A program made the translations under genes and the position numbers. A DNA stretch of 64,000 bases from an uncultured Alistipes sp. (GTDB taxonomy: Bacteria; Bacteroidota; Bacteroidia; Bacteroidales; UBA932), in assembly GCA_900550465.1 (NCBI GenBank), contig URSC01000014.1, positions 1 to 64,000 on the forward strand, written 5' to 3'. The notes under the pieces are model-generated. The model searched no databases. It saw only the letters and a list, made by a program, of their open reading frames with translations, and was not told where the DNA came from. Positions 43,574 to 54,094 of this stretch are shown piece after piece; the stretch's first letter is position 1; every line of letters begins with the position of its first letter.

Positions 43574-44887
43574 CTATTTCTGTGTCCTGACAGTGGTAGT
43601 CTCGTTCATACCGTTGCAGTTGACCTGGAAACGGTCGCCGTCCACGATATCATACATGAAGGCGTCGGACTGCAGAGGATAGTACTGACGGTATGTAGCT
43701 ATCTGCTTGTCTACCTCTCCAGCCATCGTGGCGTCAGTATTCTTTGCCTTGAGCATGTAGTCTGTAGCTACCCAGAACTGAGCGCGGCTCTCGATGGGGT
43801 TGCCGTCGCACTTGACAGTGCTCCAGATAGTACCGAGGAGGAAGTATGCCCTTGCCTGCCATGTTGCGGACTCTGCGGCCTTCTTGGCTGCGGCTGCGGC
43901 GTCAGCCTTGCGGTCGAGCTTGGAGAAGAGATAGGTTGCGAGCTCGAAATAGTACTCTGCATCCTTCTCGGCATCTGAATCCTCGAATGCGATGGCCTCG
44001 TTCATGTACTTGACAGCCTGGTCGCCTCCGTCAGGGAGCGATGAGTAGAGCTGGAAGAGCAGGTGAGCCGAGTTCGAAGAGGGATCCACCTTGTAAAGAC
44101 CTTCCACAGCCTGGAGGAAGAGGTCTTCCTGGGTACATCCTGTAGAGGAGAAGAGGGTCACGATATTTGAGAGCACGGTCTCGTCCTCAGGAGAAGCCTC
44201 ATAGCGGGGCTGGAACACTGTAACGAGGTTCTCGCAGCTTGCCACACCGCTTCCTGCAAACAGGCTCTCTACATCGGCGATGGCGTCATCGACCATCTTC
44301 GAGGGCTTTGCGGCCTTCACAAGCTCGAGGGTCTCCACACTTTTCTCGAAAGCCGAGAACACATCGGAGTCCATCAGTCTGCCGGCCTTGTACAGCTGGA
44401 TGGCATAGTCCAGATACCTCACGGCCACTGTTGTATTTGATTTAGCTTTAGTTGCGTCAAGAGCCTCTCCCAAAGCATTGTAGACATCCATCTCAGTACC
44501 GGGCTCGGCGTAGTTCATCATATCTACGGCCTTGTTGGTCTTTGCTGTGGTGGCATAGTTGGGATAGGTGTCGATTCGCATCTGATGCAGCATCATCAGA
44601 GTATCCACCAGTTCTTTTTTCCTGATGGGGTTGTTACGGAACTGGTTGATCTCCTTTCTCATGATCTTCATACCGTCAAGAAGCATGTTCTGACTTGCAG
44701 TAGGGGGGCAGAACTTGATGGCCTTTCTCCAGTTGGGAGCGGCGTCCTCAAGGTTGTTCTGCTTTACATACTGCTGGTAGAATGAAAGATACTTTATACA
44801 TTCCGCGCTGTCCGCACCGTATCTTCCCTGTCCGAAGACAAGCGTGGACATCATAATTGCTGCTGCTGCTAATAGAATTCGTTTCAT
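43574..44887 (-). CDS. Secreted TPR-repeat protein of unknown function
   Basis: 437 aa with a cleavable signal peptide (AAAIMMSTLVFGQGRYG). Helical repeats of TPR type run through the protein (YLSFYQQYVKQNNLEDAAPNWRKAI split as repeat helices, then YLDYAIQLYKAGRLMDSDVF, AKKAAESATWQARAYFLLG). Four or five cysteines are scattered (ECI, FCPP, SCEN, GCT). Conserved location between an OM protein gene and lptC suggests an envelope role. The C-terminus VDGDRFQVNCNGMNETTTV is unrelated to TPR. No enzymatic motif seen. Confidence 0.75.
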   Translation of the reverse strand: MKRILLAAAAIMMSTLVFGQGRYGADSAECIKYLSFYQQYVKQNNLEDAAPNWRKAIKFCPPTASQNMLLDGMKIMRKEINQFRNNPIRKKELVDTLMMLHQMRIDTYPNYATTAKTNKAVDMMNYAEPGTEMDVYNALGEALDATKAKSNTTVAVRYLDYAIQLYKAGRLMDSDVFSAFEKSVETLELVKAAKPSKMVDDAIADVESLFAGSGVASCENLVTVFQPRYEASPEDETVLSNIVTLFSSTGCTQEDLFLQAVEGLYKVDPSSNSAHLLFQLYSSLPDGGDQAVKYMNEAIAFEDSDAEKDAEYYFELATYLFSKLDRKADAAAAAKKAAESATWQARAYFLLGTIWSTVKCDGNPIESRAQFWVATDYMLKAKNTDATMAGEVDKQIATYRQYYPLQSDAFMYDIVDGDRFQVNCNGMNETTTVRTQK

Positions 44888-44910
44888 ATGTTTAGAATTA
44901 ATAATAGTTA

Positions 44911-46212
44911 TTAGTCGTATCTATATTTGACAAACCAGATGTCGTGAAGATTAATGTTCAGGATAAAATTAATGTAATTCTCCCTGATCTGTCCCTGTCT
45001 CAGCGATCCTCTCTGTCCGATGTCCACAGCCACGCTCACTGCATTGTACCACCTGTAGAAGGGGAACGAGGCACCGAATGTAATACCGAATGCATTCACC
45101 TGCCTTCCGTCTACCCTCACGTATGACTGCTCGAAATACGCTCCGGCCCTGTATGTTACCCTCTTCATGTAATAGCGGATGTCGTACATATTGGGGGTGA
45201 GCTCGAATCCGGCTTTGTACTGCCTGGAAACCCCGGCTCCGAAATTGGTCCACGTTACAGCGTCGGGGAACATGTCGGTACGCCAGTTCTGCTGAATGAA
45301 GTCCGCTCCCACAGCCCATTTCCCATTGACCCTGTAGGATATTCCTACTCCGAACTCATCCGCTATGCGGAGAGTACCGGAGGATATATTGCTGTTCAGG
45401 ACAGTATCTATGTCCGTATACGCATAACGTGATGTCTCTCCTTTCATGGACGTACCCAGGCGGTACGTTCCTCCGATGACCAGCTGGGAGTTGTTCTTCT
45501 TGAACGGCTGGATATACTGCAGGCCGAACTTACCGCTTAATGAGTGGACTTTATAGTTCCATCCCGTATACACGGTATTATACGAGGAAGAGGAGTTGAA
45601 CAGAAGATCGTTGTGCTTGTTCATATATCCGAAATAATATATGCCCTGGGCACCGAGCGATATGCGGTCGAAAAACATGACCGAGGCTCCTAGAAAAAGC
45701 TGGTAGATACTGCCTGTTCCGTACTGCTGATATTTCACGTCACCCATGTCGGCCTCCACGTCAGTAGCTGTCTCCGTGGACTGGAACTTGTATCCGACGT
45801 CGCTGAACGGAGCTATGCCTACAATGAATGCAGATGACTTGTAGATAGGGAATGTAAAGGCCACGTTCTGCACATTGAAGATATTGTAGGCCGATTTGGT
45901 GATATTGTCGTTGAAATAGGAATTCTTCTCGTTGATTCCTAAATCAAACATGAACGAGAGTGTATCACGGGCCGTTATCGCTGCGGGATTGATGAAATTT
46001 ATCACCCGGTTATCCCTCATTCCTATACCTATGCCTCCCATGGAATGATTGTAGGCTGTACCTTCATAAGCGATGCGCCCGACACCGAACATAGAGTAGG
46101 GTGAGTAGGAACCCAGTGCGTCAATGGACTGACCTATGGCACTATACAGCGGACATACCAGAAGCGTGACCGCGAGTACCACCCTAAAAAGGACTTTTGT
46201 TCTTCTAACCAT
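44911..46212 (-). CDS. Outer-membrane beta-barrel protein
   Basis: 433 aa. Signal peptide ending AIGQS; then SYSPYSMFGVGRIAYEGTAYN, a Gly-rich N-terminal plug-like segment common to FadL/PorV-like barrels of Bacteroidetes. The remainder alternates aromatic/polar strands, with the last strand HDIWFVKYRYD ending in an acidic residue rather than the classic Phe. Precise role unknown; lipid or small-molecule transport is possible. It overlaps coaX by 8 nt and is cotranscribed with the TPR gene. Confidence 0.75.
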   Translation of the reverse strand: MVRRTKVLFRVVLAVTLLVCPLYSAIGQSIDALGSYSPYSMFGVGRIAYEGTAYNHSMGGIGIGMRDNRVINFINPAAITARDTLSFMFDLGINEKNSYFNDNITKSAYNIFNVQNVAFTFPIYKSSAFIVGIAPFSDVGYKFQSTETATDVEADMGDVKYQQYGTGSIYQLFLGASVMFFDRISLGAQGIYYFGYMNKHNDLLFNSSSSYNTVYTGWNYKVHSLSGKFGLQYIQPFKKNNSQLVIGGTYRLGTSMKGETSRYAYTDIDTVLNSNISSGTLRIADEFGVGISYRVNGKWAVGADFIQQNWRTDMFPDAVTWTNFGAGVSRQYKAGFELTPNMYDIRYYMKRVTYRAGAYFEQSYVRVDGRQVNAFGITFGASFPFYRWYNAVSVAVDIGQRGSLRQGQIRENYINFILNINLHDIWFVKYRYD

Positions 46213-46927
46213 TCAACTGTGCAATTTTGGACAAACCTATAAAAACCAAGTTGCAAACTACAAATATCGGGGTTTTTAGCATCTTTGCAAAAAAAACTGC
46301 ATCACCGCCGGTAAAAATTACTCTGCTTCCAGGATTATTCTCAATGTACTTCTCCACTTCAAACATCATGCCCGAAACCGTTCCGTTGACAAGAGCCTCC
46401 GCTGTTGTCTTTCCTATCGGACGCACCGGCTCATAGGCCTCGACCAGCGGGAGCCTCCCGGTAAACTCGTGCATGGCTTTCAGACGCATGCTGAGCCCCG
46501 GAGAAATATTGCCGCCGGAGAACATGCCGCCGGCTGTTACAAAATCCACTGTCAGAGCTGTTCCGAAGTCAAATATCATACAGCTTTCTCCCGGAAAAAC
46601 AGCAGCGGCACCCGCAGCGGCGGCTATCCTGTCTGCTCCGAGAGTCCCCGGTGTTCCGTAATCCAGCTGCAGGGGCAGACGGATATCAGCACTGACCTGA
46701 ACATATTTCCTGCACATTCCCGCACACCAGTTTCCGGGACTGTCTTCCTCTCCGGCAACAGATGATACGCACAGCACATCCGCCGGACCGCGCCTTGACA
46801 CCTCATCCTCCATTACCATACGCAGGTCCTTCCTGGGTATGCGGCGCACCGACAGTATGCTGTCCCCGTCCGTGACAGCTGCCTTGCAATGCGTCGAATT
46901 TCCTATGTCTACCAGTATATTCTTCAT
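46205..46927 (-). CDS. coaX: Type III pantothenate kinase
   Basis: 240 aa. First step of coenzyme A synthesis: phosphorylates pantothenate with ATP. Motifs: VDIGNSTHCKAAV (the phosphate loop D-x-G-N-(S/T)-x-x-K), LGADRIAAAAGA, IFDFGTALTVDFV and GGNISPGLSMRLKAMHEFT, all in family order. The overlapping OM protein gene downstream (8 nt) and mfd upstream (36-nt gap) form the usual Bacteroidales neighbourhood. Monovalent-cation dependent in the family. Confidence 0.93.
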   Translation of the reverse strand: MKNILVDIGNSTHCKAAVTDGDSILSVRRIPRKDLRMVMEDEVSRRGPADVLCVSSVAGEEDSPGNWCAGMCRKYVQVSADIRLPLQLDYGTPGTLGADRIAAAAGAAAVFPGESCMIFDFGTALTVDFVTAGGMFSGGNISPGLSMRLKAMHEFTGRLPLVEAYEPVRPIGKTTAEALVNGTVSGMMFEVEKYIENNPGSRVIFTGGDAVFFAKMLKTPIFVVCNLVFIGLSKIAQLNG

Positions 46928-46962
46928 TATCCCGACAATAGAGGAAAGGGCGGCAAATATAG

Positions 46963-49900
46963 TTACAATTTCTGTATCAAGTTATATGCTCCCTCTATTG
47001 TTTTAACATTTTTAACAGTGATATATAGCCTGTCGTTATTTTCCTTGAGCATGTACCTGCCGGAATCCTTCTGCTGAATAGCCTTGATGATCTCGGGAAA
47101 ACGGCTGCTGCGGTAGAACGGGGACATCGAATTGGAGATGAAATACATCACCATCATGCCGTTCTTCAAGACTATCTTCTCGAATCCCCTTTCGCGGGCG
47201 GCCATTCTCAGACGGACAACATATATAAGCTGCTTGAACTGTTCCGGTATAGGCCCGAAACGGTCTTCTATGTCTGCTATGAAGCGCTGGAGGGAAGCCT
47301 CGTCGGTAATGGAGTCCAGTTCCTTGTACAGACGTATCTTCTCGGCGGTAATGTTTATATATGAGTCCGGAATGAGAATCTCCAGGTCCGTATCCACCAC
47401 GCAGTCCGTAACGTATACCTCGTCCTCCTCCTTTCTTCCGGGGATGTCCGCCGCTGTTCCCTTTATCTCCTCGAATGCTTCGGCCAGGATACGCTGGTAG
47501 GTCTCGAAACCCATCTCGGCTATATAGCCGCTCTGCTCGGCTCCGAGCATATTGCCCATTCCGCGGATATCAAGATCGCGCATGGCTATATTGAAACCGC
47601 TGCCCAGATCCGAGAACGCCTCTATGGCATCCAGTCTCCTCCGGGCATCATCCGAAAGCGATGTCATCGGAGGCACGATCAGATAGCAGTAAGCCTTCCG
47701 GTTGGAGCGCCCCACCCTGCCGCGGAGCTGATGCAGGTCGCTCAGACCGTAGTTCTGTGCCTGGTTGATAATGATGGTGTTGGTGTTCGGAATATCTATG
47801 CCGTTTTCTATGATAGTAGTGGCTATGAGTACGTCATAGTCTCCGGACATATACTCAATAATCTTGTTTTCCAATACTTTAGGTTCCATCTGGCCATGTG
47901 CCACACAAGTCTTGACTCCCGGTACTGTCCTGCGGATGATATCCTCCACTTCGTAGATGTCCTTAACCCTGTTGTGTACGAAGAAGACCTGGCCGCCACG
48001 TCCTATCTCCTCATTGATTATATCCCTTATGGTATTTTCGTTGAAATCTATTATCTCCGTCTGAATCGGCAGCCTGTTGGGCGGAGGAGTATTGATGATG
48101 GAGAGATCCCTGGCACCGAGCAACGAAAACTGAAGTGTCCTCGGAATAGGGGTGGCCGTAAGGGTAAGGGTATCCACTGACAGTTTCAGATGCCTTAGAG
48201 CCTCCTTGGCAGCAACTCCGAACTTCTGTTCCTCATCGATGATGAGCAGCCCCAGATCCTTGAACGCAATACTCTTACCCAGAAGCCTGTGAGTACCTAT
48301 TATAATATCTATCTTACCCTCTTTCAGTCTTGCTGTAATGTCCGCCACTTCCTTGGGTGTCCGGAGACGGCTTATATAGTCGATATTGCAAGGGAAATTA
48401 CGGAGTCTGTCTCGGAAAGTATTGAAATGCTGCAATGCCAGGATAGTCGTAGGCACTAGTACGGCCACCTGCTTGCTGTCGGCCACGGCTTTGAATGCCG
48501 CCCTTATAGCCACTTCCGTCTTGCCGAATCCCACATCTCCGCATACCAGACGGTCCATAGGCCAGCTGCTTTCCATGTCCTTCTTCACAGCTTCCACAGC
48601 CTTGATCTGATCCGGTGTCTCCTCATACTGGAATGAAGATTCGAATTCCTGCTGAAGATAAGAATCAGGACTGAATGCAAAACCCTTTGCAACTCTCCGC
48701 TGGGAATAAAGACGTATCAGGTCCTCCGCTATATCCTTGACCTTGGATTTCGCGCTGTTTTTCAATTTTTCCCAATTACCGGTACCGAGCTTATTGATCT
48801 TTGGAGGCTTCGTCGAATCACCCGAACGGTATTTGGATATCCTGTGAAGCCCGTGAACTGATACAAAAAGTACATCATTGTCCCTGTAAATCAACTTTAT
48901 GGCCTCCTGAACCTTGCCATTTATGCGGTTCTTGACAAGTCCTCCGAAACGGCCTATGCCGTGGTCTATATGAACTATGTAGTCCCCCTCCTTGAATGAG
49001 TTTATATCATTCATAGTCAGTCTCTCACTCCTCTCTACAGTTCTTTTGAGCCTGATGCGTCTGTAGCGGTCAAATATCTGATGGTCAGTATACAGGCATA
49101 TTTTTCCGTCATGATCCACAAAACCTTCCTGTAAAGTATATTCCATATACTTTACGCTGAGATCATAGGAAGACATAATATTCCGGAGACGTTCTATCTG
49201 ACTCCGGTTCTCACTCATGATATATACGGTGTAGCCCGAACCGGTCCGCGACTTGATGTCAGACGCCAGGAGCTCGAAATTCTTGTTGAATGCAGGCTGG
49301 GGAGATGTATTGAAATCCACTCTTGCGTCTGCTGACCCTATACTGTGCAGAGGCGACAGGAAAACCTGCTTATGAATGCGGCCGTCCGCATTTTCATTTT
49401 CCTCCTTGAAATCCTGCAGTCCTGAAATCCATATTATCGAATCCTCAGGCAGGGCCGAATATACCGGACATCCTTTCTCCTCTTCCTCTTCCCGGGACAT
49501 GGCCGGATAGACATTCAACACATCCAGCACGTCACCTGAAGTATGCTGTGTATTCGCATCGAACATCCGTATAGCCTCTATCTCATCTCCGAAAAAATCC
49601 AGACGGTACGGTTTGTCATTATTATATGAAAACAAGTCTATGATACCGCCTCTTACAGCATATTCACCCGGTCTGGAAACGAAGTCAACCCTTTCAAAAC
49701 CCATCCTGTACAGTTCATCCTGAAGACCTTCGAAAGATATATCCGTACCCTTCACCACCCTCAGCACTGATTTTTCCATCTGATTTCTGTCGGGTATAAA
49801 CTCGGCCACAGAATCACTGTATCCGACTATTACCAGATACTCACCTTTATATATACCTTCATTGAAATCTGAGAGGGCACTTATCGCTGCCGTACGCTGC

Positions 49901-50199
49901 ACCTTGGCAGACATATCCTTCATGGTACCCTTTACAGTCCTTACATCCGATGTAGGAAAGAAATACACATTCTCGTCACCTATTATATTATATAGGTCAT
50001 TTACACAGCCCTCGGCGTCATCCTTACTGTCCAATATTACAAGATGAACTCCACGGCTTATTCCATACGCGACGGCATAGGCTTTTGCGGAACAGTATAA
50101 CCCGTTTACTTCTATCTTCTTAACATCTTTATCCGCAACTGCCTCACGTAATTTAAGGATACTTGAAGTTTTCAACAGTCCTTCTATAATCCTGTTCAT
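46963..50199 (-). CDS. mfd: Transcription-repair coupling factor
   Basis: 1078 aa. Removes stalled RNA polymerase and recruits UvrAB. Domains: N-terminal UvrB-like module (1-~330, SRPGEYAVRGGIIDLFSYN), RNA-polymerase-interacting CarD-like region (~400-470, DYIVHIDHGIGRFGG), RecG-like helicase core (~500-900: Walker A GDVGFGKTEVA, Walker B LLIIDEEQKFG, TATPIPRTL, QLRGRVGRS) and a C-terminal TRCF domain. Start at 50199 has an AAAGGAT ribosome site. Divergent from ruvB across an AT-rich gap. Confidence 0.96.
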   Translation of the reverse strand: MNRIIEGLLKTSSILKLREAVADKDVKKIEVNGLYCSAKAYAVAYGISRGVHLVILDSKDDAEGCVNDLYNIIGDENVYFFPTSDVRTVKGTMKDMSAKVQRTAAISALSDFNEGIYKGEYLVIVGYSDSVAEFIPDRNQMEKSVLRVVKGTDISFEGLQDELYRMGFERVDFVSRPGEYAVRGGIIDLFSYNNDKPYRLDFFGDEIEAIRMFDANTQHTSGDVLDVLNVYPAMSREEEEEKGCPVYSALPEDSIIWISGLQDFKEENENADGRIHKQVFLSPLHSIGSADARVDFNTSPQPAFNKNFELLASDIKSRTGSGYTVYIMSENRSQIERLRNIMSSYDLSVKYMEYTLQEGFVDHDGKICLYTDHQIFDRYRRIRLKRTVERSERLTMNDINSFKEGDYIVHIDHGIGRFGGLVKNRINGKVQEAIKLIYRDNDVLFVSVHGLHRISKYRSGDSTKPPKINKLGTGNWEKLKNSAKSKVKDIAEDLIRLYSQRRVAKGFAFSPDSYLQQEFESSFQYEETPDQIKAVEAVKKDMESSWPMDRLVCGDVGFGKTEVAIRAAFKAVADSKQVAVLVPTTILALQHFNTFRDRLRNFPCNIDYISRLRTPKEVADITARLKEGKIDIIIGTHRLLGKSIAFKDLGLLIIDEEQKFGVAAKEALRHLKLSVDTLTLTATPIPRTLQFSLLGARDLSIINTPPPNRLPIQTEIIDFNENTIRDIINEEIGRGGQVFFVHNRVKDIYEVEDIIRRTVPGVKTCVAHGQMEPKVLENKIIEYMSGDYDVLIATTIIENGIDIPNTNTIIINQAQNYGLSDLHQLRGRVGRSNRKAYCYLIVPPMTSLSDDARRRLDAIEAFSDLGSGFNIAMRDLDIRGMGNMLGAEQSGYIAEMGFETYQRILAEAFEEIKGTAADIPGRKEEDEVYVTDCVVDTDLEILIPDSYINITAEKIRLYKELDSITDEASLQRFIADIEDRFGPIPEQFKQLIYVVRLRMAARERGFEKIVLKNGMMVMYFISNSMSPFYRSSRFPEIIKAIQQKDSGRYMLKENNDRLYITVKNVKTIEGAYNLIQKL

Positions 50200-50478
50200 A
50201 TCCTTTCAATATCTTTGTTTATATCTTATGATAAGTTTTTTTCTTTTTTTAAAAATTCCATATACCGGATATCTTTTTAAAATTTCAAAATTATGAGCCC
50301 ATAAGTTTTTAAATTTTTTTCAAAAAGTTATCCACATGTTTTTATCAATCCACTGTTCGGGCTACAAAGTTAATTTATTTTACATTACAACATTTATCAA
50401 CATATTGACAGATATAAATAATAATCATCTTATTTTTTAAGAAGTAAAATATTATATTTGTATTCTGTTTTTTAAGGT
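50200..50478. other. AT-rich divergent gap with DnaA boxes: possible replication origin
   Basis: 279 bp, very AT-rich (long T and A runs) between the divergent mfd and ruvB genes. Contains a perfect DnaA box TTATCCACA (50328-50336), a one-mismatch box TTATCAACA (50395-50403) and TTATCAATC near 50342. Rightward promoter boxes TATCTTTG (50210-50217) and TATATTTG (50453-50460) are also present. It may be just a strong double promoter region, or an origin; see findings. Confidence 0.45.
50453..50460 (+). promoter_or_regulatory. -7 promoter box (TATATTTG) for ruvB
   Basis: Matches TAnnTTTG, 19 nt before the ruvB ATG at 50479. Confidence 0.6.
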
Positions 50479-51510
50479 ATGATGAACAACGAAGATTTCG
50501 ACGCCAGAAGTCAAAGTTCGGCTAAGGACACTGATTTCGAGGGAAAGATACGGCCTCAGGATTTCGGAGAATTCTCGGGTCAGGATAAAATTATCGAGAA
50601 CCTCAGGATTTTTGTCAAGGCTGCTCTTCTGCGCGGTGAGGCGCTCGACCATATTCTTCTTCACGGACCTCCGGGACTTGGCAAGACGACTCTGGCTCAT
50701 ATTGTAGCCAATGAGTTGGGAGTCAATATGAAAATAACGTCCGGACCTATATTGGACAAACCCGGAGACCTGGCCGGTCTTCTTACGAGCCTGGAAGAGG
50801 GCGATGTTCTGTTTATTGACGAGATACACCGGCTTTCCCATATTGTGGAGGAGTACCTTTATTCTGCAATGGAGGATTTTACTATCGATATAATGATAGA
50901 CAAGGGACCCGGTGCAAGATCCGTGCAGATAGGATTGAACCGTTTTACTCTCATAGGTGCGACAACCAGGAGCGGACTTATAACTTCCCCTCTGAGAGCC
51001 AGATTCGGTATCACGGCCCATCTGGAGTATTATGATGCGTCTGTATTGAAAAATATCATTGTGCGGAGCGCCCGTATACTGAATATTGAGATAGAGGACC
51101 GTGCGGCTATGGAGATAGCGATGCGCAGCCGCGGAACACCGCGTATCGCCAATTCCCTGCTTCGCAGGGTAAGGGATTTCGCTCAGGTAAAAGGTTCCGG
51201 ATATGTGGACCTGGAAATAGCCTCTTATGCCCTCGATGCACTGAACATAGACAAGAGAGGTCTTGATTCTATTGACAACAAGATACTTAATACCATTATC
51301 TATAAGTTCAAGGGAGGTCCCGTGGGGCTCGGAACCATAGCTACTGCCATAGGGGAGGATCCCGGAACTGTGGAAGAAGTATATGAACCATATCTAATCA
51401 AGGAAGGTTTCATACACCGTACTCCGAGAGGAAGGGAAGCTACGGATCTGGCTTATGATCATCTCGGTGTGGACAGGTATGCTCCTGATACTTTATTTCA
51501 GTCGTTATGA
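50479..51510 (+). CDS. ruvB: Holliday junction branch-migration helicase RuvB
   Basis: 343 aa. Motor of the RuvABC complex. N-terminal [19 protein letters not shown], Walker [14 protein letters not shown], Walker [11 protein letters not shown], sensor [21 protein letters not shown], and the C-terminal winged-helix domain ([17 protein letters not shown]). Length and motifs are standard. ruvB leads a rightward operon with a glycosyltransferase (4-nt overlap) and a flippase, an unusual but purely positional association. Confidence 0.97.
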   Translation: MMNNEDFDARSQSSAKDTDFEGKIRPQDFGEFSGQDKIIENLRIFVKAALLRGEALDHILLHGPPGLGKTTLAHIVANELGVNMKITSGPILDKPGDLAGLLTSLEEGDVLFIDEIHRLSHIVEEYLYSAMEDFTIDIMIDKGPGARSVQIGLNRFTLIGATTRSGLITSPLRARFGITAHLEYYDASVLKNIIVRSARILNIEIEDRAAMEIAMRSRGTPRIANSLLRRVRDFAQVKGSGYVDLEIASYALDALNIDKRGLDSIDNKILNTIIYKFKGGPVGLGTIATAIGEDPGTVEEVYEPYLIKEGFIHRTPRGREATDLAYDHLGVDRYAPDTLFQSL

Positions 51511-52619
51511 AAGTATTGATGGTGGCTGATGCCAGGAGCGTTCATACCCGCAGATGGGCTGTATCGCTGCAGGAGCGTGGAATAGGCATTGTTCTCTTTT
51601 CTCTCTATCCGTCACCGGATAATTTTTTTGCTGAAAAAGATATAGCACTGCATGTGTTTGATCTTTTCACATACAAGCAGTACAGAGGTATCAGAGCTTT
51701 GACGGGTATGCTGTCAGGACATGCAGCTGCTGTCAGTCAACTAAAGAAATTGATAAGGAACGAGAGTCCGGATATACTTCATGCCCATTATGTGACCAGT
51801 TTCGGACTCGTTGCAGCGCTTGCAGGTTTCAGGCCATTTCTAGTATCTGTATGGGGCAGTGATGTTTATGAATTTCCGGATTCTTCACTAATCAACCGTT
51901 TGTCGGTGAAATACGTACTGAGACGGGCTGACAGAATACTGTCCACCAGTCATGTCATGGCACGCAGGACATCCAGGTTTACCGGTAAGGAAATAGCGGT
52001 CACGCCATTTGGAGTCGATATAGAAAAGTTCAAAAAGATTACGGTCAAGAAGGATGATACATTTGTCGTAGGAAATGTCAAGACACTTTCACCGAAGTAC
52101 GGTATCGATGTTCTGATAAGGGCATTCAGAATGGTGAAGGACAACAACCCGAATCTTAAGACAGTATTGGTAATCGTAGGTGATGGTCCGTGCAGGAATG
52201 AATATATCGGGCTTGCAGAGGAACTCGGCATGAAAGATGATGTCAAGTTTATCGGAAAAGTACCAAACGACAAGCTTTTATGGTATTACAATTCTTTCTC
52301 AGTATCAGTGTCATTATCTGACAGTGAAAGTTTCGGTGTCGTGGCAGTTGAGGCCATGGCCTGCTGCTGTCCAGTGGTAGTTTCGGATGCGGACGGCTTT
52401 ACTGAAGTTGTGGAGGACGGTGTTACCGGTTTTATAGTGCCGAAGCGTGATCCGTCTGCAGCAGCGGCCGCAATACAGAAGTTCATAAACGATCCTGTGC
52501 TCAGGGACAGAATGGGAGCCGCTGGACGCGAGCGCGTATGCAGGTTTTATGAGTGGAATGACAATGTATCCGGGATGATCAGTATTTATAATGAAGTTTG
52601 CGATGGCGGACGATCTTAA
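51507..52619 (+). CDS. Glycosyltransferase family 4
   Basis: 370 aa, GT-B fold. N-terminal half: [53 protein letters not shown]. Nucleotide-sugar half: [32 protein letters not shown], and the E-x7-E site [12 protein letters not shown]. It probably adds a sugar to a lipid-linked glycan exported by the next gene. Starts within the ruvB stop (ATGA) and its end overlaps the flippase start by 17 nt. Donor and acceptor unknown. Confidence 0.9.
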   Translation: MKVLMVADARSVHTRRWAVSLQERGIGIVLFSLYPSPDNFFAEKDIALHVFDLFTYKQYRGIRALTGMLSGHAAAVSQLKKLIRNESPDILHAHYVTSFGLVAALAGFRPFLVSVWGSDVYEFPDSSLINRLSVKYVLRRADRILSTSHVMARRTSRFTGKEIAVTPFGVDIEKFKKITVKKDDTFVVGNVKTLSPKYGIDVLIRAFRMVKDNNPNLKTVLVIVGDGPCRNEYIGLAEELGMKDDVKFIGKVPNDKLLWYYNSFSVSVSLSDSESFGVVAVEAMACCCPVVVSDADGFTEVVEDGVTGFIVPKRDPSAAAAAIQKFINDPVLRDRMGAAGRERVCRFYEWNDNVSGMISIYNEVCDGGRS

Positions 52620-54057
52620 AGCCAGGACGGCAAAAGGAATAGGGTGGGGCTTCACTGAAAATATCCTCGGATCGGGTATTTTCGGTGTTGCCAATATTAT
52701 TCTAGCTCATATTCTTTCTCCGGAGGATTTCGGTATTATCGGAATGACTGCTATTTTTCTCACATTATCCAATTCTCTGGTTGACAGTGGTTTTGCCAAT
52801 GCCCTTACCCGTAAGAAAGAAGTTACGCCCAAGGATCTGGATACAGTGTTCTATTTTAATTTGACCGTCAGTTCTTTTCTTTATGCAGTGCTGTATTTCA
52901 CAGCACCATATATTGCCGGATTTTTCGGACAGGAAGTTCTTACTGGTGTGATCAGGATATTAAGTCTTTCTTTGATTATTAATGCATTCGGCATAGTACA
53001 TAAAATATTGCTCTACCGCAGTATAGATTTCAGGACTCAGGCCTGGATCTCTTTTGTATCCTCTTTGACTGCTGCCCTGATATCCATAATATGTGCGTTT
53101 AAGGGTATGGGTCTGTGGAGTCTGGTCATTCTGCAGCTTGTGAGGATTACCGTAAGCAGTATACTATTGTGGGCGGTATCCGGGTGGCATCCCGGTTTCA
53201 GGTTTTCCATGTCAAGTTTCAAGGAGATGTTTTCGTTCGGGAGCCGTCTGCTGGTAACGTCCATTATGAGTACAGTATGGTCTGAGATATATTCTCTGAT
53301 AATAGGTAAGGTCTATACGCCGGCTACTCTAGGACTGTATTCCCGGGCTGAGAAAGTGAAGGCGATGTTCACTTCCAATATCGGAATGGTAATGCAGCGA
53401 GTCTCCTATCCTGTGCTGTCCAAAGTACAGGACGAGAGCCAGCGTCAGGTACAGGTTTATCGTAAAGTATTCAAAACTACTGTATTGCTATCCTTTACCG
53501 CAATTTTCGGGTTATGGGCCGTAGCAGAGCCGTTTATGGTTACTGTGTTCGGCAAGCAGTGGCTGCCGGCCGTAGGCTACCTGCGGATTTTGTGTTTTTC
53601 CGGATTGTTTCTCCCTCTTATGTTGAGTTGTGTCAATGTAATCAATGCGGACGGCCGTTCTGACATTACTCTCAGGCTTGAGGTGCTGAAGGTGCTCTTC
53701 GGGATAGTACCGGTGCTGTTCGGAATTTTCATAAGTGTTGACGCGATGCTCTGGAGCATGATATTTACTTCAGCGCTTCTTTATATCATACATGCATGGT
53801 ATGTTTCCAGACTCATTGATTACAGTGTGCTGAGGCAGTTGTCCGATATCTTTCCCATTTTCTTAATTTCACTTTTTATGGCCTTGATTGTCAACTTGTT
53901 CAATAATCTCGACATACAACCATGGCTGCTGTTGATTATCCAGGTTGCTGTGGGCGGACTGATAATTGTACTTGTCTATGAACTGGTCTACAGAAGTGAG
54001 GAATACAGAGATATAAGGTCTGAGTTACAAAAGTTTTGCAAAAGTGCTGAAAAGTGA
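52603..54057 (+). CDS. Wzx/MOP-type lipopolysaccharide flippase
   Basis: 484 aa from ATG 52603 ([17 protein letters not shown], the usual beginning of the family); ATG 52591 is 12 nt earlier. About 12-14 membrane segments, with the N-terminal mark FGVANIILAHILSPEDFGIIGM, typical of polysaccharide-repeat flippases (PF13440-like). It moves undecaprenyl-linked glycan units across the inner membrane. Overlap with the glycosyltransferase supports a small surface-glycan module. The next gene (flavoprotein) starts 37 nt later with no obvious terminator. Confidence 0.88.
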   Translation: MADDLKARTAKGIGWGFTENILGSGIFGVANIILAHILSPEDFGIIGMTAIFLTLSNSLVDSGFANALTRKKEVTPKDLDTVFYFNLTVSSFLYAVLYFTAPYIAGFFGQEVLTGVIRILSLSLIINAFGIVHKILLYRSIDFRTQAWISFVSSLTAALISIICAFKGMGLWSLVILQLVRITVSSILLWAVSGWHPGFRFSMSSFKEMFSFGSRLLVTSIMSTVWSEIYSLIIGKVYTPATLGLYSRAEKVKAMFTSNIGMVMQRVSYPVLSKVQDESQRQVQVYRKVFKTTVLLSFTAIFGLWAVAEPFMVTVFGKQWLPAVGYLRILCFSGLFLPLMLSCVNVINADGRSDITLRLEVLKVLFGIVPVLFGIFISVDAMLWSMIFTSALLYIIHAWYVSRLIDYSVLRQLSDIFPIFLISLFMALIVNLFNNLDIQPWLLLIIQVAVGGLIIVLVYELVYRSEEYRDIRSELQKFCKSAEK

Positions 54058-54094
54058 GTAAAATTGCACCAAATTTTAATTCTATTGATACATT

